A stretch of 64,000 bases of DNA from Bacteroidaceae bacterium (GCA_016291905.1 JAEEZS010000023.1:1-64000); one strand, 5' to 3'; positions 15,757 through 24,552 are shown, counted from the stretch's first letter. Numbers and translations: made by a program. The notes: generated by a model not told the origin, from the letters alone.

Positions 15757-16395
15757 ATGGAAAGAATTATGGAAGAAAATGAAAACATGACTGCAGAGCG
15801 CAGTCTGGAGATTATTCGCGAATCGATTGAGCAAAGTCGTCGTGCAATGACCAAATACTCTGGGATGCCCATGATATGGTGGGGCGGTTTGGTCGTTGTG
15901 TTTGCCGTGTTGATTGCCTACTTGTGGAAGAACCATGGCGGTCCGGTGTGGAACGTCCTTTGGTTTGTCATGGCGCTGATAGGGATGGTGGGTGATAAGC
16001 TTATGGAGAAGCGGCGCGAGTCTGTGCCAAAGAACATCATCGGAAGTGTCATTTCGAAGGTGTGGGCAACGTTCGGCATCTTTTGTTGCGGTCTCGGATT
16101 TATTACTTGCCTTGCAGGCTTTGGTGTCTTGTCGTTCAAGTCGTTGACATCGGTCTCTGGTTGCTTCATTCCTATTACCAGCATCATCACTTTTGCTTTG
16201 GGTATGGCAAGCACCACCACGGGTCTTATTCTGAAAAACCGTGTCGTCTCCATCTGTAGTATCATCGCCGGCATTGGCGGTTTTTTCCTCGCATTGTGCT
16301 ATCCTGGCGGGGAACAGCTATTGGTTATGGCCGCTGTGGCCATTATTGGGCTTGTCATTCCTGGCATCATCGTGAACATCCAAACGCGCAAATAG
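15757..16395 (+). CDS. Hypothetical multi-pass membrane protein
   Basis: The function is not recognised. The 212-residue protein has a charged N-terminal segment (1-40) and six likely hydrophobic helices, arranged as pairs at about 45-62, 70-82, 105-125, 132-150, 160-175 and 185-205. It is followed after 12 bp by a small winged-helix regulator, a pairing common in Bacteroidetes, where the regulator probably controls the pair. An alternative start at 15769 is possible. Confidence 0.8.
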   Translation: MERIMEENENMTAERSLEIIRESIEQSRRAMTKYSGMPMIWWGGLVVVFAVLIAYLWKNHGGPVWNVLWFVMALIGMVGDKLMEKRRESVPKNIIGSVISKVWATFGIFCCGLGFITCLAGFGVLSFKSLTSVSGCFIPITSIITFALGMASTTTGLILKNRVVSICSIIAGIGGFFLALCYPGGEQLLVMAAVAIIGLVIPGIIVNIQTRK

Positions 16396-16407
16396 GAGGA
16401 GGGGCTT

Positions 16408-16698
16408 ATGTTTCAACCATTAAACCCTTTGCTGCACTCGGAACTGCGTCTGGCTGTGATGTCGCTGCTTGTAAGTGCTGAGGAAGCGGAATTTCCGTAC
16501 ATCAAGGAACAGACGGGTGCTACAGCCGGCAACCTAAGTGTGCAGCTTGACAAACTATCTGAAGCGGGTTATATTTCGGTGGAAAAGACGTTCAAGGGCA
16601 AGCGCCCCTGCACTATTTGCCGCATCACTCCGGCAGGACTGAAGGCTTTTGAGGAATATATCGAAGCCTTGAAAAGCTATCTGAACATCGGCAAATAG
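16408..16698 (+). CDS. Small winged-helix transcriptional regulator (HTH_34 type)
   Basis: The 96-residue protein is a single winged-helix domain of the MarR/PadR-like HTH_34 type: helix-turn-helix around 33-58 (IKEQTGATAGNLSVQLDKLS), then a beta wing with KGKRPCTICRITPAG. There is no ligand domain. It is co-transcribed with the upstream membrane protein and probably autoregulates that operon. Two cysteines near 71-75 are not obviously a metal site. Confidence 0.88.
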   Translation: MFQPLNPLLHSELRLAVMSLLVSAEEAEFPYIKEQTGATAGNLSVQLDKLSEAGYISVEKTFKGKRPCTICRITPAGLKAFEEYIEALKSYLNIGK

Positions 16699-16709
16699 CT
16701 TCGTAATGC

Positions 16710-16750
16710 GACATCCATGATACGGAAAACTCCGCATCATGGATGTCTTT
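16710..16750. terminator. Bidirectional terminator between convergent genes
   Basis: GACATCCATGAT and ATCATGGATGTC pair over 12 bp, with an inner CGGA/TCCG stem, at 16710-16747, followed by TTT. It lies between the stop codons of the rightward regulator gene and the leftward GH31 gene. Confidence 0.8.
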
Positions 16751-16771
16751 AGTACAGAGAAAACTATAGAC

Positions 16772-19126
16772 TTACAGCTTTACGCTCAGTTCTTGACCGT
16801 TGTAGGTAACGGTCTTAGTCTGGGCTGCCGCGTTGGGGCTGACAAAGACAAGGCGGAACTGGCGCGTAGTGAGCATGCCCTCGTAAGAGCCTTGGCGCGG
16901 AGCGATGGTAAGGCGACGGGCAGAGTCGTCCCATGTGAAGCGGATTTCGGTGAACTGGCCACGCTCGTAGTTGTACGTGTCGCCTTCGTCCTCATAGAGG
17001 GTGAAGGTGCCGTCGGCACCGGGGTAGATGCGGATTTCGAGGTCATCCCAGGACTTCTCGCCGACGTACTGCATCTCCGGTCCTAAAGGCAGGATGCTGC
17101 CGGCGCGCACGAACATGGGCACGCGGTCCAGCGTAGTCTCGAGGGTGACGGTCTGTCCGCCTTTGTAGCGCTTTCCCGTCCAGAAGTCGTACCACGATGC
17201 GCCTTTCGGCAGATACTTCGTGGCGGTCTTCGGGGCGCTCCAGTCGATATCACCTCCGCCGTTCCTCTGCTCTCTTGCCTCTTGGCGGTTCCAGCCGGTC
17301 ATGGCATCGGTGCGAATGATGCGCTCTTCGGTGTATTGCGGCTCGACAATGGGGGCGGCGAGGATGCTGTGACCAAAGAGGAATTCATCGGTCATGTCCC
17401 ACACTTTTTTGTCTGCGCTGAAGTCGGCAAACAGCGGACGCATGTAACTGTCGTTGTGGCTGGTGACCTGCCAGGCTGTGCTATAGAGATAAGGAATCAG
17501 GCGGTAGCGCAGACGAATCTGCTTTTCGATGGCATCGTAGACGGGCTCGCCCTTCTTGCCGAACTGCCAAATCTCGCGAGGGGCGTCGGCACCATGGCTG
17601 CGGAAGACGGGGCAGAAGAGGCCGTACTGCATCCAGCGCACATAGAGCTCCTGGAACTGCGGATTCCTGGGGGCTGAGCCACCGCCACGCGTGTTGTACG
17701 ACCCGCAGAAGAAACCGCCGATGTCGGTGTTGAAATTGGGATTGCCTGTAAGCGAATAGCTCAGTCCTGCAGGTATCTGCTTTCGCAGCATGTCCCACGA
17801 GGAGTTCACATCGCCGCTCCACATATTCGAGCCGTAGTGCTGCTGACCGGCAAACGAGCTGCGTGTCATGATGAAGACGCGCTTTCCCGAATCACCGATT
17901 TCCTTGCGCTGTGCCTGATAGATTCCCCTGACGGTCTCGAGCGGGAAGGCGTTGCGCTGGGAGCGCCATGTGCCACCATAGACGGGGTGCGCATAGTCGC
18001 TCTCCTTCGGGTTGAAGAAATCGGGGTCGGTGGAGTCCATCCACCACGCATCGGTGCCGTAGTCGAAGAGCCGCTTCAGGTACTTCCAGTAGATGGCGCG
18101 GGCCTCGGGATGGAAGGCGTCATAGACTTTCACTCCCGAGGGATAGTCCATCATGGGGGGCCAGACGTGCGAGATGCCGCTCTGTGGCCAGGTCTCGATG
18201 GGCAGCAGCAGCCCCTTCTCGTTGAGTTCGCGGAACTGCTGCGTCATCGGCCCGAAGCTGGCCCAGATGCTAATCATGAAGTGGGCGTGCTTCTTGTGTA
18301 CGTTTTCAATCATCTGCCGGCCATTGCTGAAGTCCTCGGCCAGGAAATCCATGGCATTCCAGAGGTAGTTCGACCCCCAGTACTGCCAGTCCTGGATGAT
18401 GCCGTCAAGCGGCACTTCCAAGGCACGGTATTGGTCCACGATGCCTTCGGTCTCGCGGGCTGTCTTGTAGCGTTCCTTCGACTGCCAGTACCCGAAGGTC
18501 CAGAGCGGGAACATGGGCACGTCGCCCGAGAGGTGGCGCATCTGGGCGATGACGCCATCGGCCGAACCTCCGTACATGAAGTAGTAGTCGATGCCCTCGC
18601 CGACCTCGGCGTCGAAGGTCATGCCGTCCGCATTGTCCTCGAAGAGAGTGGGGGAGTAGTTCTCCCAATAGAGGCCCCAGCCCTTGATGCTCTGCAAGAC
18701 GTTTTGGAAGTCCTCGAGGTTCGACTGCTCCATGCGTTTCCGCTCGCCTCGGCGGTTCATCTTGCCGTTCTGGATGGTGCCCAGTCCGTAGATGGCCTCG
18801 TCCTTGTCCAGGGTGAATGTCTGTCGGGCTTCGCTGACGTCGCACGCTTTTTCGCGCAACAGGACTTTCCCCTTGGCTGTCAGGAACGTCAGGTTGCCCT
18901 TGGCATCCTGACGCACGGTAAGTTGGTCGCTCTGCCACACGTTGCCGCGATGTTTCACCTCCACCGGCTCAGGCGTTGCCGTCACGACAAGTGTTTTCGT
19001 GGGCTGCCCCTTCACGATGTGGACAATAGTTGGTGTGAAGAATTCAACCTTCACGTCCTGTGCTGCGCTGGTTGTCGACAGAAACAAGGCCGGCAAAGCG
19101 GCCAGCAAAAGAGATCTTCTTTTCAT
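16772..19126 (-). CDS. GH31 family alpha-glycosidase, secreted
   Basis: A 784-residue glycoside hydrolase with an N-terminal signal peptide (MKRRSLLLAALPALFLSTTSA). The GH31 fold shows an N-terminal galactose-mutarotase-like domain, the TIM barrel (about 190-560) and C-terminal beta domains. The catalytic nucleophile is the Asp in DAWWMDSTDPD (near 363) and the acid/base is the Asp in WSGDVNSSWD (near 438). GH31 enzymes are alpha-glucosidases, alpha-xylosidases or transglucosylases; this one resembles the Bacteroidetes alpha-xylosidase-like group, but specificity is not decided. It has its own promoter. Confidence 0.93.
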   Translation of the reverse strand: MKRRSLLLAALPALFLSTTSAAQDVKVEFFTPTIVHIVKGQPTKTLVVTATPEPVEVKHRGNVWQSDQLTVRQDAKGNLTFLTAKGKVLLREKACDVSEARQTFTLDKDEAIYGLGTIQNGKMNRRGERKRMEQSNLEDFQNVLQSIKGWGLYWENYSPTLFEDNADGMTFDAEVGEGIDYYFMYGGSADGVIAQMRHLSGDVPMFPLWTFGYWQSKERYKTARETEGIVDQYRALEVPLDGIIQDWQYWGSNYLWNAMDFLAEDFSNGRQMIENVHKKHAHFMISIWASFGPMTQQFRELNEKGLLLPIETWPQSGISHVWPPMMDYPSGVKVYDAFHPEARAIYWKYLKRLFDYGTDAWWMDSTDPDFFNPKESDYAHPVYGGTWRSQRNAFPLETVRGIYQAQRKEIGDSGKRVFIMTRSSFAGQQHYGSNMWSGDVNSSWDMLRKQIPAGLSYSLTGNPNFNTDIGGFFCGSYNTRGGGSAPRNPQFQELYVRWMQYGLFCPVFRSHGADAPREIWQFGKKGEPVYDAIEKQIRLRYRLIPYLYSTAWQVTSHNDSYMRPLFADFSADKKVWDMTDEFLFGHSILAAPIVEPQYTEERIIRTDAMTGWNRQEAREQRNGGGDIDWSAPKTATKYLPKGASWYDFWTGKRYKGGQTVTLETTLDRVPMFVRAGSILPLGPEMQYVGEKSWDDLEIRIYPGADGTFTLYEDEGDTYNYERGQFTEIRFTWDDSARRLTIAPRQGSYEGMLTTRQFRLVFVSPNAAAQTKTVTYNGQELSVKL

Positions 19127-19157
19127 ACTTTTCAGTTTTTGATGGTTTTATTGACGG

Positions 19158-19189
19158 CAAAGGTATAAACAAGCGAGCGAAAAACCAAA
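19158..19189 (-). promoter_or_regulatory. Bacteroidetes promoter of the GH31 gene
   Basis: On the minus strand TTTG (19189-19186), 20 bp, then TACCTTTG (19165-19158). The start codon is 31 bp downstream. Confidence 0.85.
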
Positions 19190-19210
19190 TATAATTGACT
19201 TTTTCCAAAC

Positions 19211-19241
19211 AAAAAAAGCACCTTCGGCGAAACCGAAGGTG
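19211..19241 (-). terminator. Rho-independent terminator of the trpB2-cysM operon
   Basis: CACCTTCGG and CCGAAGGTG form a perfect 9-bp stem with a CGAAA loop (19219-19241). On the minus strand it is followed by a seven-T run. It lies 36 bp past the cysM stop. Confidence 0.88.
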
Positions 19242-19276
19242 TGAGGCTTTCTTGATGAGTCCGGATTTGTAGTGCC

Positions 19277-20182
19277 TTAGTCGGCGAAGGGGGCGAACAT
19301 GGTGGTGCTGAGGTACTTCTCGGCACGGTCGGGGAAGACGACGACGATGTTGCCTCGGTCGATGCGGGCTGCGGTACGGATGGCGGCAAGCATGGCAGCG
19401 CCGCTGCTCATGCCGGCAAAGATGCCCTCCTCGCGGATGATACGGCGGGCCATATCAATGGCCTCCTCGCTCTCCACCATCTCTTGGGCGTCAATGAGCG
19501 AGGGGTCGTAGATTTCGGGCACGATGGCCTCCTCCATGTTCTTCAGTCCCTGGATATAGTGTCCGCGGACGGGGTGGGCGCAAACGACGCGGATGTCGGG
19601 GTTCATGTTGCGCAGGAAGCGGGTGAGCCCCATGAGGGTGCCGGAGGTGCCGATGGCGCCGACGAGGTAGTCGATGCGGCCCTCGGTCTGCTGCCAGATT
19701 TCGATGGCGGTGTTCTTGAAGTGGGCCATGTAGTTGCCCGCGTTGGAGAACTGGTCGGGCATGTAGTACTTGTCGGGATTCTCCTCCACCAGACGGCGGG
19801 CAAGACGGATGGCCCCATCGGTACCCTGCTCGGCGGGGGTGAGGATGACCTTGGCGCCGTAGGAGCGGATAATCTTGCGCCGCTCGACGGAGACGGCTTC
19901 GCTCATGACGATTTCCACGGGGTAGCCCTTGACGATGCCCACGATGGCAAGGCCGATGCCCGTGTTGCCCGAGGTGGGCTCGATGATGGTTTTGCCCGGG
20001 GTGAGCAGGCCGTCTCGTTCGGCCTGCTCCACCATGGCACAAGCAATTCTGTCCTTGATGCTGCCCGTCGGGTTAAAGCCTTCGAGCTTGGCGTAGATGT
20101 TGACATTAGGGTTCGGGCATAGCCGGTTGATGCGCACCATCGGGGTGTTGCCAATCGTATCGAGAATAGAATTGCTAATCAT
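19277..20182 (-). CDS. cysM: Cysteine synthase family PLP enzyme (CysM-like)
   Basis: The 301-residue enzyme belongs to the O-acetylserine sulfhydrylase group of fold-type II PLP enzymes. The PLP lysine is K43 in NPTGSIKDR and the substrate loop is SGNTG at 71-75; the phosphate-binding GAIGTSGT loop is near 177. It makes cysteine from O-acetylserine (or phosphoserine) and sulfide or thiosulfate in the cytoplasm. It follows trpB2 after 9 bp and shares its promoter and tryptophan attenuator, so its expression should also respond to tryptophan supply. CysK versus CysM specificity is not certain. Confidence 0.9.
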   Translation of the reverse strand: MISNSILDTIGNTPMVRINRLCPNPNVNIYAKLEGFNPTGSIKDRIACAMVEQAERDGLLTPGKTIIEPTSGNTGIGLAIVGIVKGYPVEIVMSEAVSVERRKIIRSYGAKVILTPAEQGTDGAIRLARRLVEENPDKYYMPDQFSNAGNYMAHFKNTAIEIWQQTEGRIDYLVGAIGTSGTLMGLTRFLRNMNPDIRVVCAHPVRGHYIQGLKNMEEAIVPEIYDPSLIDAQEMVESEEAIDMARRIIREEGIFAGMSSGAAMLAAIRTAARIDRGNIVVVFPDRAEKYLSTTMFAPFAD

Positions 20183-20191
20183 TTTGCTGTC

Positions 20192-21556
20192 TTAGAACTT
20201 AATCTGTTGGTGAATCTCTTCAAGGTTGCGGGCAATGACATCGTCGTTGATGGCGGCATCGACGAGGTTGCCAGCGAGGTACTGGTCGTAGGCCGACATG
20301 TCAATAAGGCCGTGGCCTGAGAGGTTGAAGAGGATGGTCTTCTTCTCGCCCGTCTCCTTGCACTTGAGTGCTTCGCGGATGGTAGCGGCAATGGCGTGGT
20401 TGCTTTCGGGGGCGGGGATAATGCCCTCGGCACGAGCAAACAGAACGCCTGCATCGAAGCTCTCAATCTGGTCGATGTCAACGGCTTCCATCAGCTTGTC
20501 CTTGATGAGTTGGCTGACGATGGTGCCTGCACCGTGATAGCGGAGACCTCCAGCGTGGATGTTGGCGGGACGGAAGTTGTGACCCAGCGTGTACATGGGG
20601 ATGAGGGGCGTGAGGCCGCTCTCGTCGCCGAAGTCGTAGTGGAACTCGCCGCGTGTCAGCTTGGGGCAGTTAGCGGGCTCAGCAGCGATGAAACGGGTGT
20701 GGCGCTCGCCGCTGAAGTTATGGCGCATGAAGGGGTAGGCGATACCGCTGAAGTTGCTGCCGCCGCCGAAGCAGGCGATGACGACATCGGGATATTCGCC
20801 GGCCATGGCCATCTGCTTTTCAGCTTCAAGGCCGATGACGGTCTGGTGTAGGGAGACGTGGTTGAGCACCGAGCCTAAGGAGTAACGGCAGTTGGGCGTG
20901 GTGACGGCCAGCTCGACGGCTTCGCTGATGGCGGTGCCAAGAGAGCCCTGATGGTTAGGATCCTTTGTGAGGATGTCCTTACCGGCACGGGTGGACATGG
21001 AGGGGCTGGGGGTTACCAGCGCGCCGAAGGTCTGCATGATGCTGCGGCGGTAGGGCTTCTGCTCGTAGCTGATCTTCACCTGATAGACAGCAGCTTCGAT
21101 GCCGAACAGCTTGGCGGCATAGCTGAGGGCAGCACCCCACTGACCTGCACCCGTCTCGGTGGTGACGTTGGTGACGCCTTCCTTCTTGAAGAAGTACATC
21201 TGCGGCAGGGCAGAGTTGATTTTGTGTGAGCCAAGCGGGTTGACGCTCTCGTTCTTGAAGTAGATGTGGGCGGGAGTTCCCAGCGCCTCCTCTAAGCCGT
21301 AAGCACGGACGAGAGGCGTACAACGGTAGTAGGCGTAGAATTCGCGCACCTCCTCAGGGATGTCAATCCATGCATCGGTGGTGTTAAGCTCTTGCTCGGA
21401 AGCTCCGCGGGTGAAGATGTGACTAAGGTCATCAACGGTTACAGGCTGCCCGTTCGGTGCCAGCATGGGCAGGGGCTTGTTGGGCATCTCGGCCTGAATG
21501 TTGTACCACTGCTTTGGAATCTCGGATTCCTGAAGGATGAATCTCTTCTGTTTCAT
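20192..21556 (-). CDS. trpB: TrpB2-type tryptophan synthase beta chain
   Basis: A 454-residue member of the TrpB2 subfamily, longer than classical TrpB and not paired here with trpA. The PLP lysine is K112 in NPLGSHKINSA and the ETGAGQWG loop is near 135. The reaction joins indole and serine to tryptophan. An orphan trpB2 suggests salvage of indole rather than de novo synthesis. The leader encodes a Trp-rich peptide and an attenuator, which ties expression to tryptophan shortage and supports the assignment. Confidence 0.95.
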   Translation of the reverse strand: MKQKRFILQESEIPKQWYNIQAEMPNKPLPMLAPNGQPVTVDDLSHIFTRGASEQELNTTDAWIDIPEEVREFYAYYRCTPLVRAYGLEEALGTPAHIYFKNESVNPLGSHKINSALPQMYFFKKEGVTNVTTETGAGQWGAALSYAAKLFGIEAAVYQVKISYEQKPYRRSIMQTFGALVTPSPSMSTRAGKDILTKDPNHQGSLGTAISEAVELAVTTPNCRYSLGSVLNHVSLHQTVIGLEAEKQMAMAGEYPDVVIACFGGGSNFSGIAYPFMRHNFSGERHTRFIAAEPANCPKLTRGEFHYDFGDESGLTPLIPMYTLGHNFRPANIHAGGLRYHGAGTIVSQLIKDKLMEAVDIDQIESFDAGVLFARAEGIIPAPESNHAIAATIREALKCKETGEKKTILFNLSGHGLIDMSAYDQYLAGNLVDAAINDDVIARNLEEIHQQIKF

Positions 21557-21620
21557 TGTTGTTGTTATTAATTGGTTTTTGAATTATATTTTCCGTCTCA
21601 CGCATTACCACTTCAGTCAC

Positions 21621-21657
21621 GAAAGAATAAAAGAAGTCCGCTGCATGAGCAACGGAC
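21621..21657 (-). terminator. trp attenuator terminator hairpin
   Basis: On the minus strand GTCCGTTGC-TCAT-GCAGCGGAC pairs over 9 bp with one G-T pair (21657-21636), followed by the T-rich TTCTTTTATTCTTTC. It lies between the leader peptide and trpB2. The 5' arm plus loop edge (21657-21647, GTCCGTTGCTC) can alternatively pair with 21710-21700. Confidence 0.85.
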
Positions 21658-21699
21658 GTTATCTTGTTTTCTTTTTTATGTAATCTTTTAGAATAAGAA

Positions 21700-21710
21700 G
21701 TTCCGTGCTC
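21700..21710 (-). promoter_or_regulatory. Predicted antiterminator strand of the trp attenuator
   Basis: GAGCACGGAAC begins within the leader-peptide stop codon and is nearly complementary to GTCCGTTGCTC of the terminator 5' arm (one-base bulges). A ribosome stalled at the Trp codons leaves it free to pair; a ribosome at the stop codon covers it. Confidence 0.7.
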
Positions 21711-21762
21711 AATTCGTCATCGAACACCACCACCAGAACTTGTTATTCAGATAAGACTTCAT
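21709..21762 (-). CDS. trpL: Tryptophan operon leader peptide
   Basis: An open frame of 17 codons encodes MKSYLNNKFWWWCSMTN, with three consecutive Trp codons at 21735-21727 and a TGA stop at 21711-21709. It starts about 25 bp after an ideal -7 promoter box and precedes a terminator hairpin and trpB2. A run of codons for the regulated amino acid is the hallmark of ribosome-mediated attenuation. There is no homology evidence; the call rests on codon content and position. Confidence 0.85.
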   Translation of the reverse strand: MKSYLNNKFWWWCSMTN

Positions 21763-21786
21763 TGGTTTCTCTTTTGAAATTCGCTG

Positions 21787-21818
21787 CAAAGATAAGGCTG
21801 TTTTTTATACTGACCAAA
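21787..21818 (-). promoter_or_regulatory. Bacteroidetes promoter of trpL-trpB2-cysM
   Basis: On the minus strand TTTG (21818-21815), 20 bp, TATCTTTG (21794-21787). Transcription should begin near 21780, giving a leader of about 225 nt before trpB2. Confidence 0.88.
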
Positions 21819-21856
21819 CAAATTGTCACTTTTTTTACCCAAAAAGCGAAAATTTT

Positions 21857-22585
21857 TTATTTTTCCCGCCGAAAAGTATTTGATTCGGGATTTCCGGTCG
21901 TGGAGAGGAGCGTTCTCGGCGTGCCGATGAAGAGCAAAAGCAACGCGGCGTAATAGGTGCTCATGATGAGGTCGCGGCTATGAGGGACGGATTCCACGAA
22001 CATGTTCCAGGCAAGAATGAAGTCGGAAGCGAAAAACAGCGTTGCTCCGACTGCCGCCAACAAGGCTCCTTTCCGTGGTTGCGGACGGGGGGAAGGTGAG
22101 GCGAATCGTGCCCAGGCTGTCCACAATGTGCCCGTAAGCAGCAAGGAGTAGATGGCGCAACCGATGCGGATAATCGTGTCGTGGATTTCGGGAATGATCC
22201 TCACAGCTGCGATGACGAGTGGCACTACGCAGAGGGGCGACATTATTAATAAGGAGAAACCTCTTTTCTTTCCTTCCTTTGCCTTGGCTAATTGTTGAGC
22301 AAACCAGCCGATGAAGCAGAAGTGGGCAACGGCAAAGCCGCCCATCTGTCCCTCAAAGCTGCCCAGCACCCCCATTGCGTCACCGATTGTGCAGAAGACA
22401 AAGCCGATTGTCATAAGCCAGGGTGAAAAGCCCATGCCTCCGAGTGCCAGTAAAGCTGCGGGCAGCGCCAGACGCAGGGAAAACAGCAGGCTCTTCTCTT
22501 GCGGCGCTCCGATGGGGAAGAAAAACCAAACGGCAGCCAGCAGATAAAGGATGATGACGATGATGGTCCGTTTAGAAGCTTTCAT
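21857..22585 (-). CDS. YhhN/TMEM86-family membrane protein (lysoplasmalogenase-like)
   Basis: Start chosen at MKASKRTIIVIILYLL; a longer frame adds an implausible N terminus. The 242-residue protein has eight hydrophobic helices and the polar intramembrane motifs FCTIGDAMGV (about 70) and ATLFFASDFILAWN (about 190) typical of YhhN proteins, whose aspartates are thought to be catalytic. Animal relatives hydrolyse the vinyl-ether bond of lysoplasmalogens; Bacteroidales do contain plasmalogens, so a lipid role is possible but inferred. Confidence 0.85.
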   Translation of the reverse strand: MKASKRTIIVIILYLLAAVWFFFPIGAPQEKSLLFSLRLALPAALLALGGMGFSPWLMTIGFVFCTIGDAMGVLGSFEGQMGGFAVAHFCFIGWFAQQLAKAKEGKKRGFSLLIMSPLCVVPLVIAAVRIIPEIHDTIIRIGCAIYSLLLTGTLWTAWARFASPSPRPQPRKGALLAAVGATLFFASDFILAWNMFVESVPHSRDLIMSTYYAALLLLFIGTPRTLLSTTGNPESNTFRREK

Positions 22586-22690
22586 TGACAATGCGATTTG
22601 TTGTACTTGAAAAGGAAAAGATGACCTCGCTTTTGCGAAGCCACCTTTCATACCTTTCTCGGGCACGATGGAGTGCCCATGTTCGCCTTT

Positions 22691-23248
22691 TTATGCTTCG
22701 GCGGGAGCCTCGGCAGGAGCAGCCTCTGCGTTAGCAGCAGCCTCTTCGGCAGCCTTAGCAGCAGCTTCTTCAGCAGCCTTCAGGGCAGCAGCAGCCTTCT
22801 TCTCAGCCACCTTGGCGGCGATGTTCTCGTTCACCTTCTTTTCTGCCTCGATAGCAGCCTTGAAAGCATCGCGCTTGGCCTGCTCACCCTTCACGGCGAT
22901 AGCCTTGAGAGCGCTTTCCTTGCTCTGCTTCCAAGCATCGAACTTAGCTTTGGCGGCAGCCTCGTCAAAAGCACCCTTCTTGATGCCACCCTGCAGGTGC
23001 TTCATCAGATAGACACCTTCGCGGGAAAGGAGGTTACGCACTGTGTCGGTCGGCTGAGCGCCAACGTTCACCCAATACAATGCTCTGTCGAAATTCAAAT
23101 CTACTGTGGCGGGATTGGTGTTGGGGTTGTAGGTACCAATCTTTTCAATAAATCGTCCATCTCGTGGAGCTCTCGAGTCAGCAATTACGATGGAATAGAA
23201 AGCATAATCCTTCTTTCCTCTTCTCTGTAATCTGATTCTTGTTGCCAT
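22691..23248 (-). CDS. rpsP: 30S ribosomal protein S16
   Basis: The first 85 residues are a standard S16 ([20 protein letters not shown], then [16 protein letters not shown]). The remaining 100 residues form a Lys/Ala/Glu-rich helical tail ending in a repetitive [13 protein letters not shown] and PAEAPAEA run. Extended S16 proteins of about 180 residues are usual in Bacteroidetes. The gene is monocistronic with its own ideal promoter. A small GGGCAC/GTGCCC hairpin (22661-22678) follows the stop but lacks a good T-run. Confidence 0.96.
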   Translation of the reverse strand: MATRIRLQRRGKKDYAFYSIVIADSRAPRDGRFIEKIGTYNPNTNPATVDLNFDRALYWVNVGAQPTDTVRNLLSREGVYLMKHLQGGIKKGAFDEAAAKAKFDAWKQSKESALKAIAVKGEQAKRDAFKAAIEAEKKVNENIAAKVAEKKAAAALKAAEEAAAKAAEEAAANAEAAPAEAPAEA

Positions 23249-23310
23249 TTACTTTGTTGTTTTTTAAGTTAATAATGATTTGAACATGCCAATATCCCGT
23301 ATTGGCGCGG

Positions 23311-23342
23311 CAAAGGTACGCCAAAATCCTTTCATAACCAAA
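23311..23342 (-). promoter_or_regulatory. Bacteroidetes promoter of rpsP
   Basis: On the minus strand TTTG (23342-23339), 20 bp, TACCTTTG (23318-23311). The start codon is 62 bp downstream. Confidence 0.88.
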
Positions 23343-23377
23343 TATTTTTGCAAAAAAGATTTTTGATGTTGTTCTGC

Positions 23378-24526
23378 TTACACCCGCAGGAAAATCTTCT
23401 TTTTGTACATGAAGAGGAGGATGATGAAGAGGATAGTGGCGTTCGAGAGATGGATAAGGACGGAGTAGTAGTCGCCGATGTATTGCTCCAGACCGTGGAA
23501 GAGTGAACGGCTGATGCTGGAGAAGCTGATGATATGCGACACGGCGTAAGCCGTAATGCTGTTCATGCCATAGACTTTCAGAAGTGTCAGGTGGCGGTGA
23601 TGTCCGCTGACGTCTATCCAGCCATATAAAAGTCCCATCAGCAACATGCTGTATCCGCTGCTGACGAGTACCATGGACCCTGTCCATATATGTTTGATGA
23701 CGGGATGCACCAAGCCCCACGTCCAGCCAAGCACGACCAAGGAAGCTCCCATGCCTAGCAGCAACCACACTTTCTTCCGCTCCTTCAATGTGCTTTTCAG
23801 CAGTTCTCCGGTAAGGACACCCGTCAACACAGTTACCACGAAGTTGAGGCTGCTGAGAATCCACGTGTAAGTGTACCATCCGGCAAAGACGACCTCTCCT
23901 CCCTCCACTCGTGCGGCATCGCGGAAACGTCCCAGCACTAAGCGGTCAATCCCCTCAGCGAGGTTCCCTTGCGGGGTATAGTCTCCCCCTCCAAAGTTTC
24001 CGATGGTGATGAACTCCATCGCTGCCCAGAACGTCAGAAGCAGGGCAACGGCAATGCCTATCTGCGTTTTCCAACGGGTGTGAAGGAAGATGACGGCGCT
24101 GAATAGATAGCCGACGGCAATCGCCTGAAGGGTGTTCGAGAACAGGTAGATGCGGTTCGGGTCAAGGCCAAGCAAATTGCCCTGACAGGCCATGCCAAGC
24201 ACCCACAGCAGTATGAAGCGCCTTGTCAACCGTTTCCAGAGCGCTTTCTGTGGAAGATTGGCCGACGGGGCATCTGCTGTTGCCGATTTCCGGTATTTTT
24301 CCATCGAGAACGGTATCGTCACGCCCGCCATGAACATAAACAGAGGCATCACCAAATCCCAGGGCGAAAACCCCTCCCACGATTTGTGGGTGAAGACGTC
24401 CATCACCGGTTGATACCAGGGCGCATCGATGGCATCACCCAGTTTGTGGACAAAATCCTCAAGAACAACGAGGCAGAACAGGTCAAATCCCCGCAGGGCG
24501 TCAAGTGATTCCAGTCTTTTTTGCAT
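23378..24526 (-). CDS. DUF5009 / HGSNAT-like membrane acyltransferase
   Basis: A 382-residue polytopic membrane protein beginning RLESLDALRGFDLF, the signature of the heparan-alpha-glucosaminide N-acetyltransferase-like and DUF5009 families. GFSPWDLVMPLFMFMAGV near residue 55 is the second conserved block. About ten helices are visible. Family members transfer acyl groups to extracytoplasmic sugars using cytoplasmic acetyl-CoA. The acceptor here is unknown. A TATCTTTG box at 24560-24553 lies 27 bp upstream. Confidence 0.88.
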   Translation of the reverse strand: MQKRLESLDALRGFDLFCLVVLEDFVHKLGDAIDAPWYQPVMDVFTHKSWEGFSPWDLVMPLFMFMAGVTIPFSMEKYRKSATADAPSANLPQKALWKRLTRRFILLWVLGMACQGNLLGLDPNRIYLFSNTLQAIAVGYLFSAVIFLHTRWKTQIGIAVALLLTFWAAMEFITIGNFGGGDYTPQGNLAEGIDRLVLGRFRDAARVEGGEVVFAGWYTYTWILSSLNFVVTVLTGVLTGELLKSTLKERKKVWLLLGMGASLVVLGWTWGLVHPVIKHIWTGSMVLVSSGYSMLLMGLLYGWIDVSGHHRHLTLLKVYGMNSITAYAVSHIISFSSISRSLFHGLEQYIGDYYSVLIHLSNATILFIILLFMYKKKIFLRV

Positions 24527-24552
24527 GGCGTGGGAGCGATTGGTTTTCGTGG

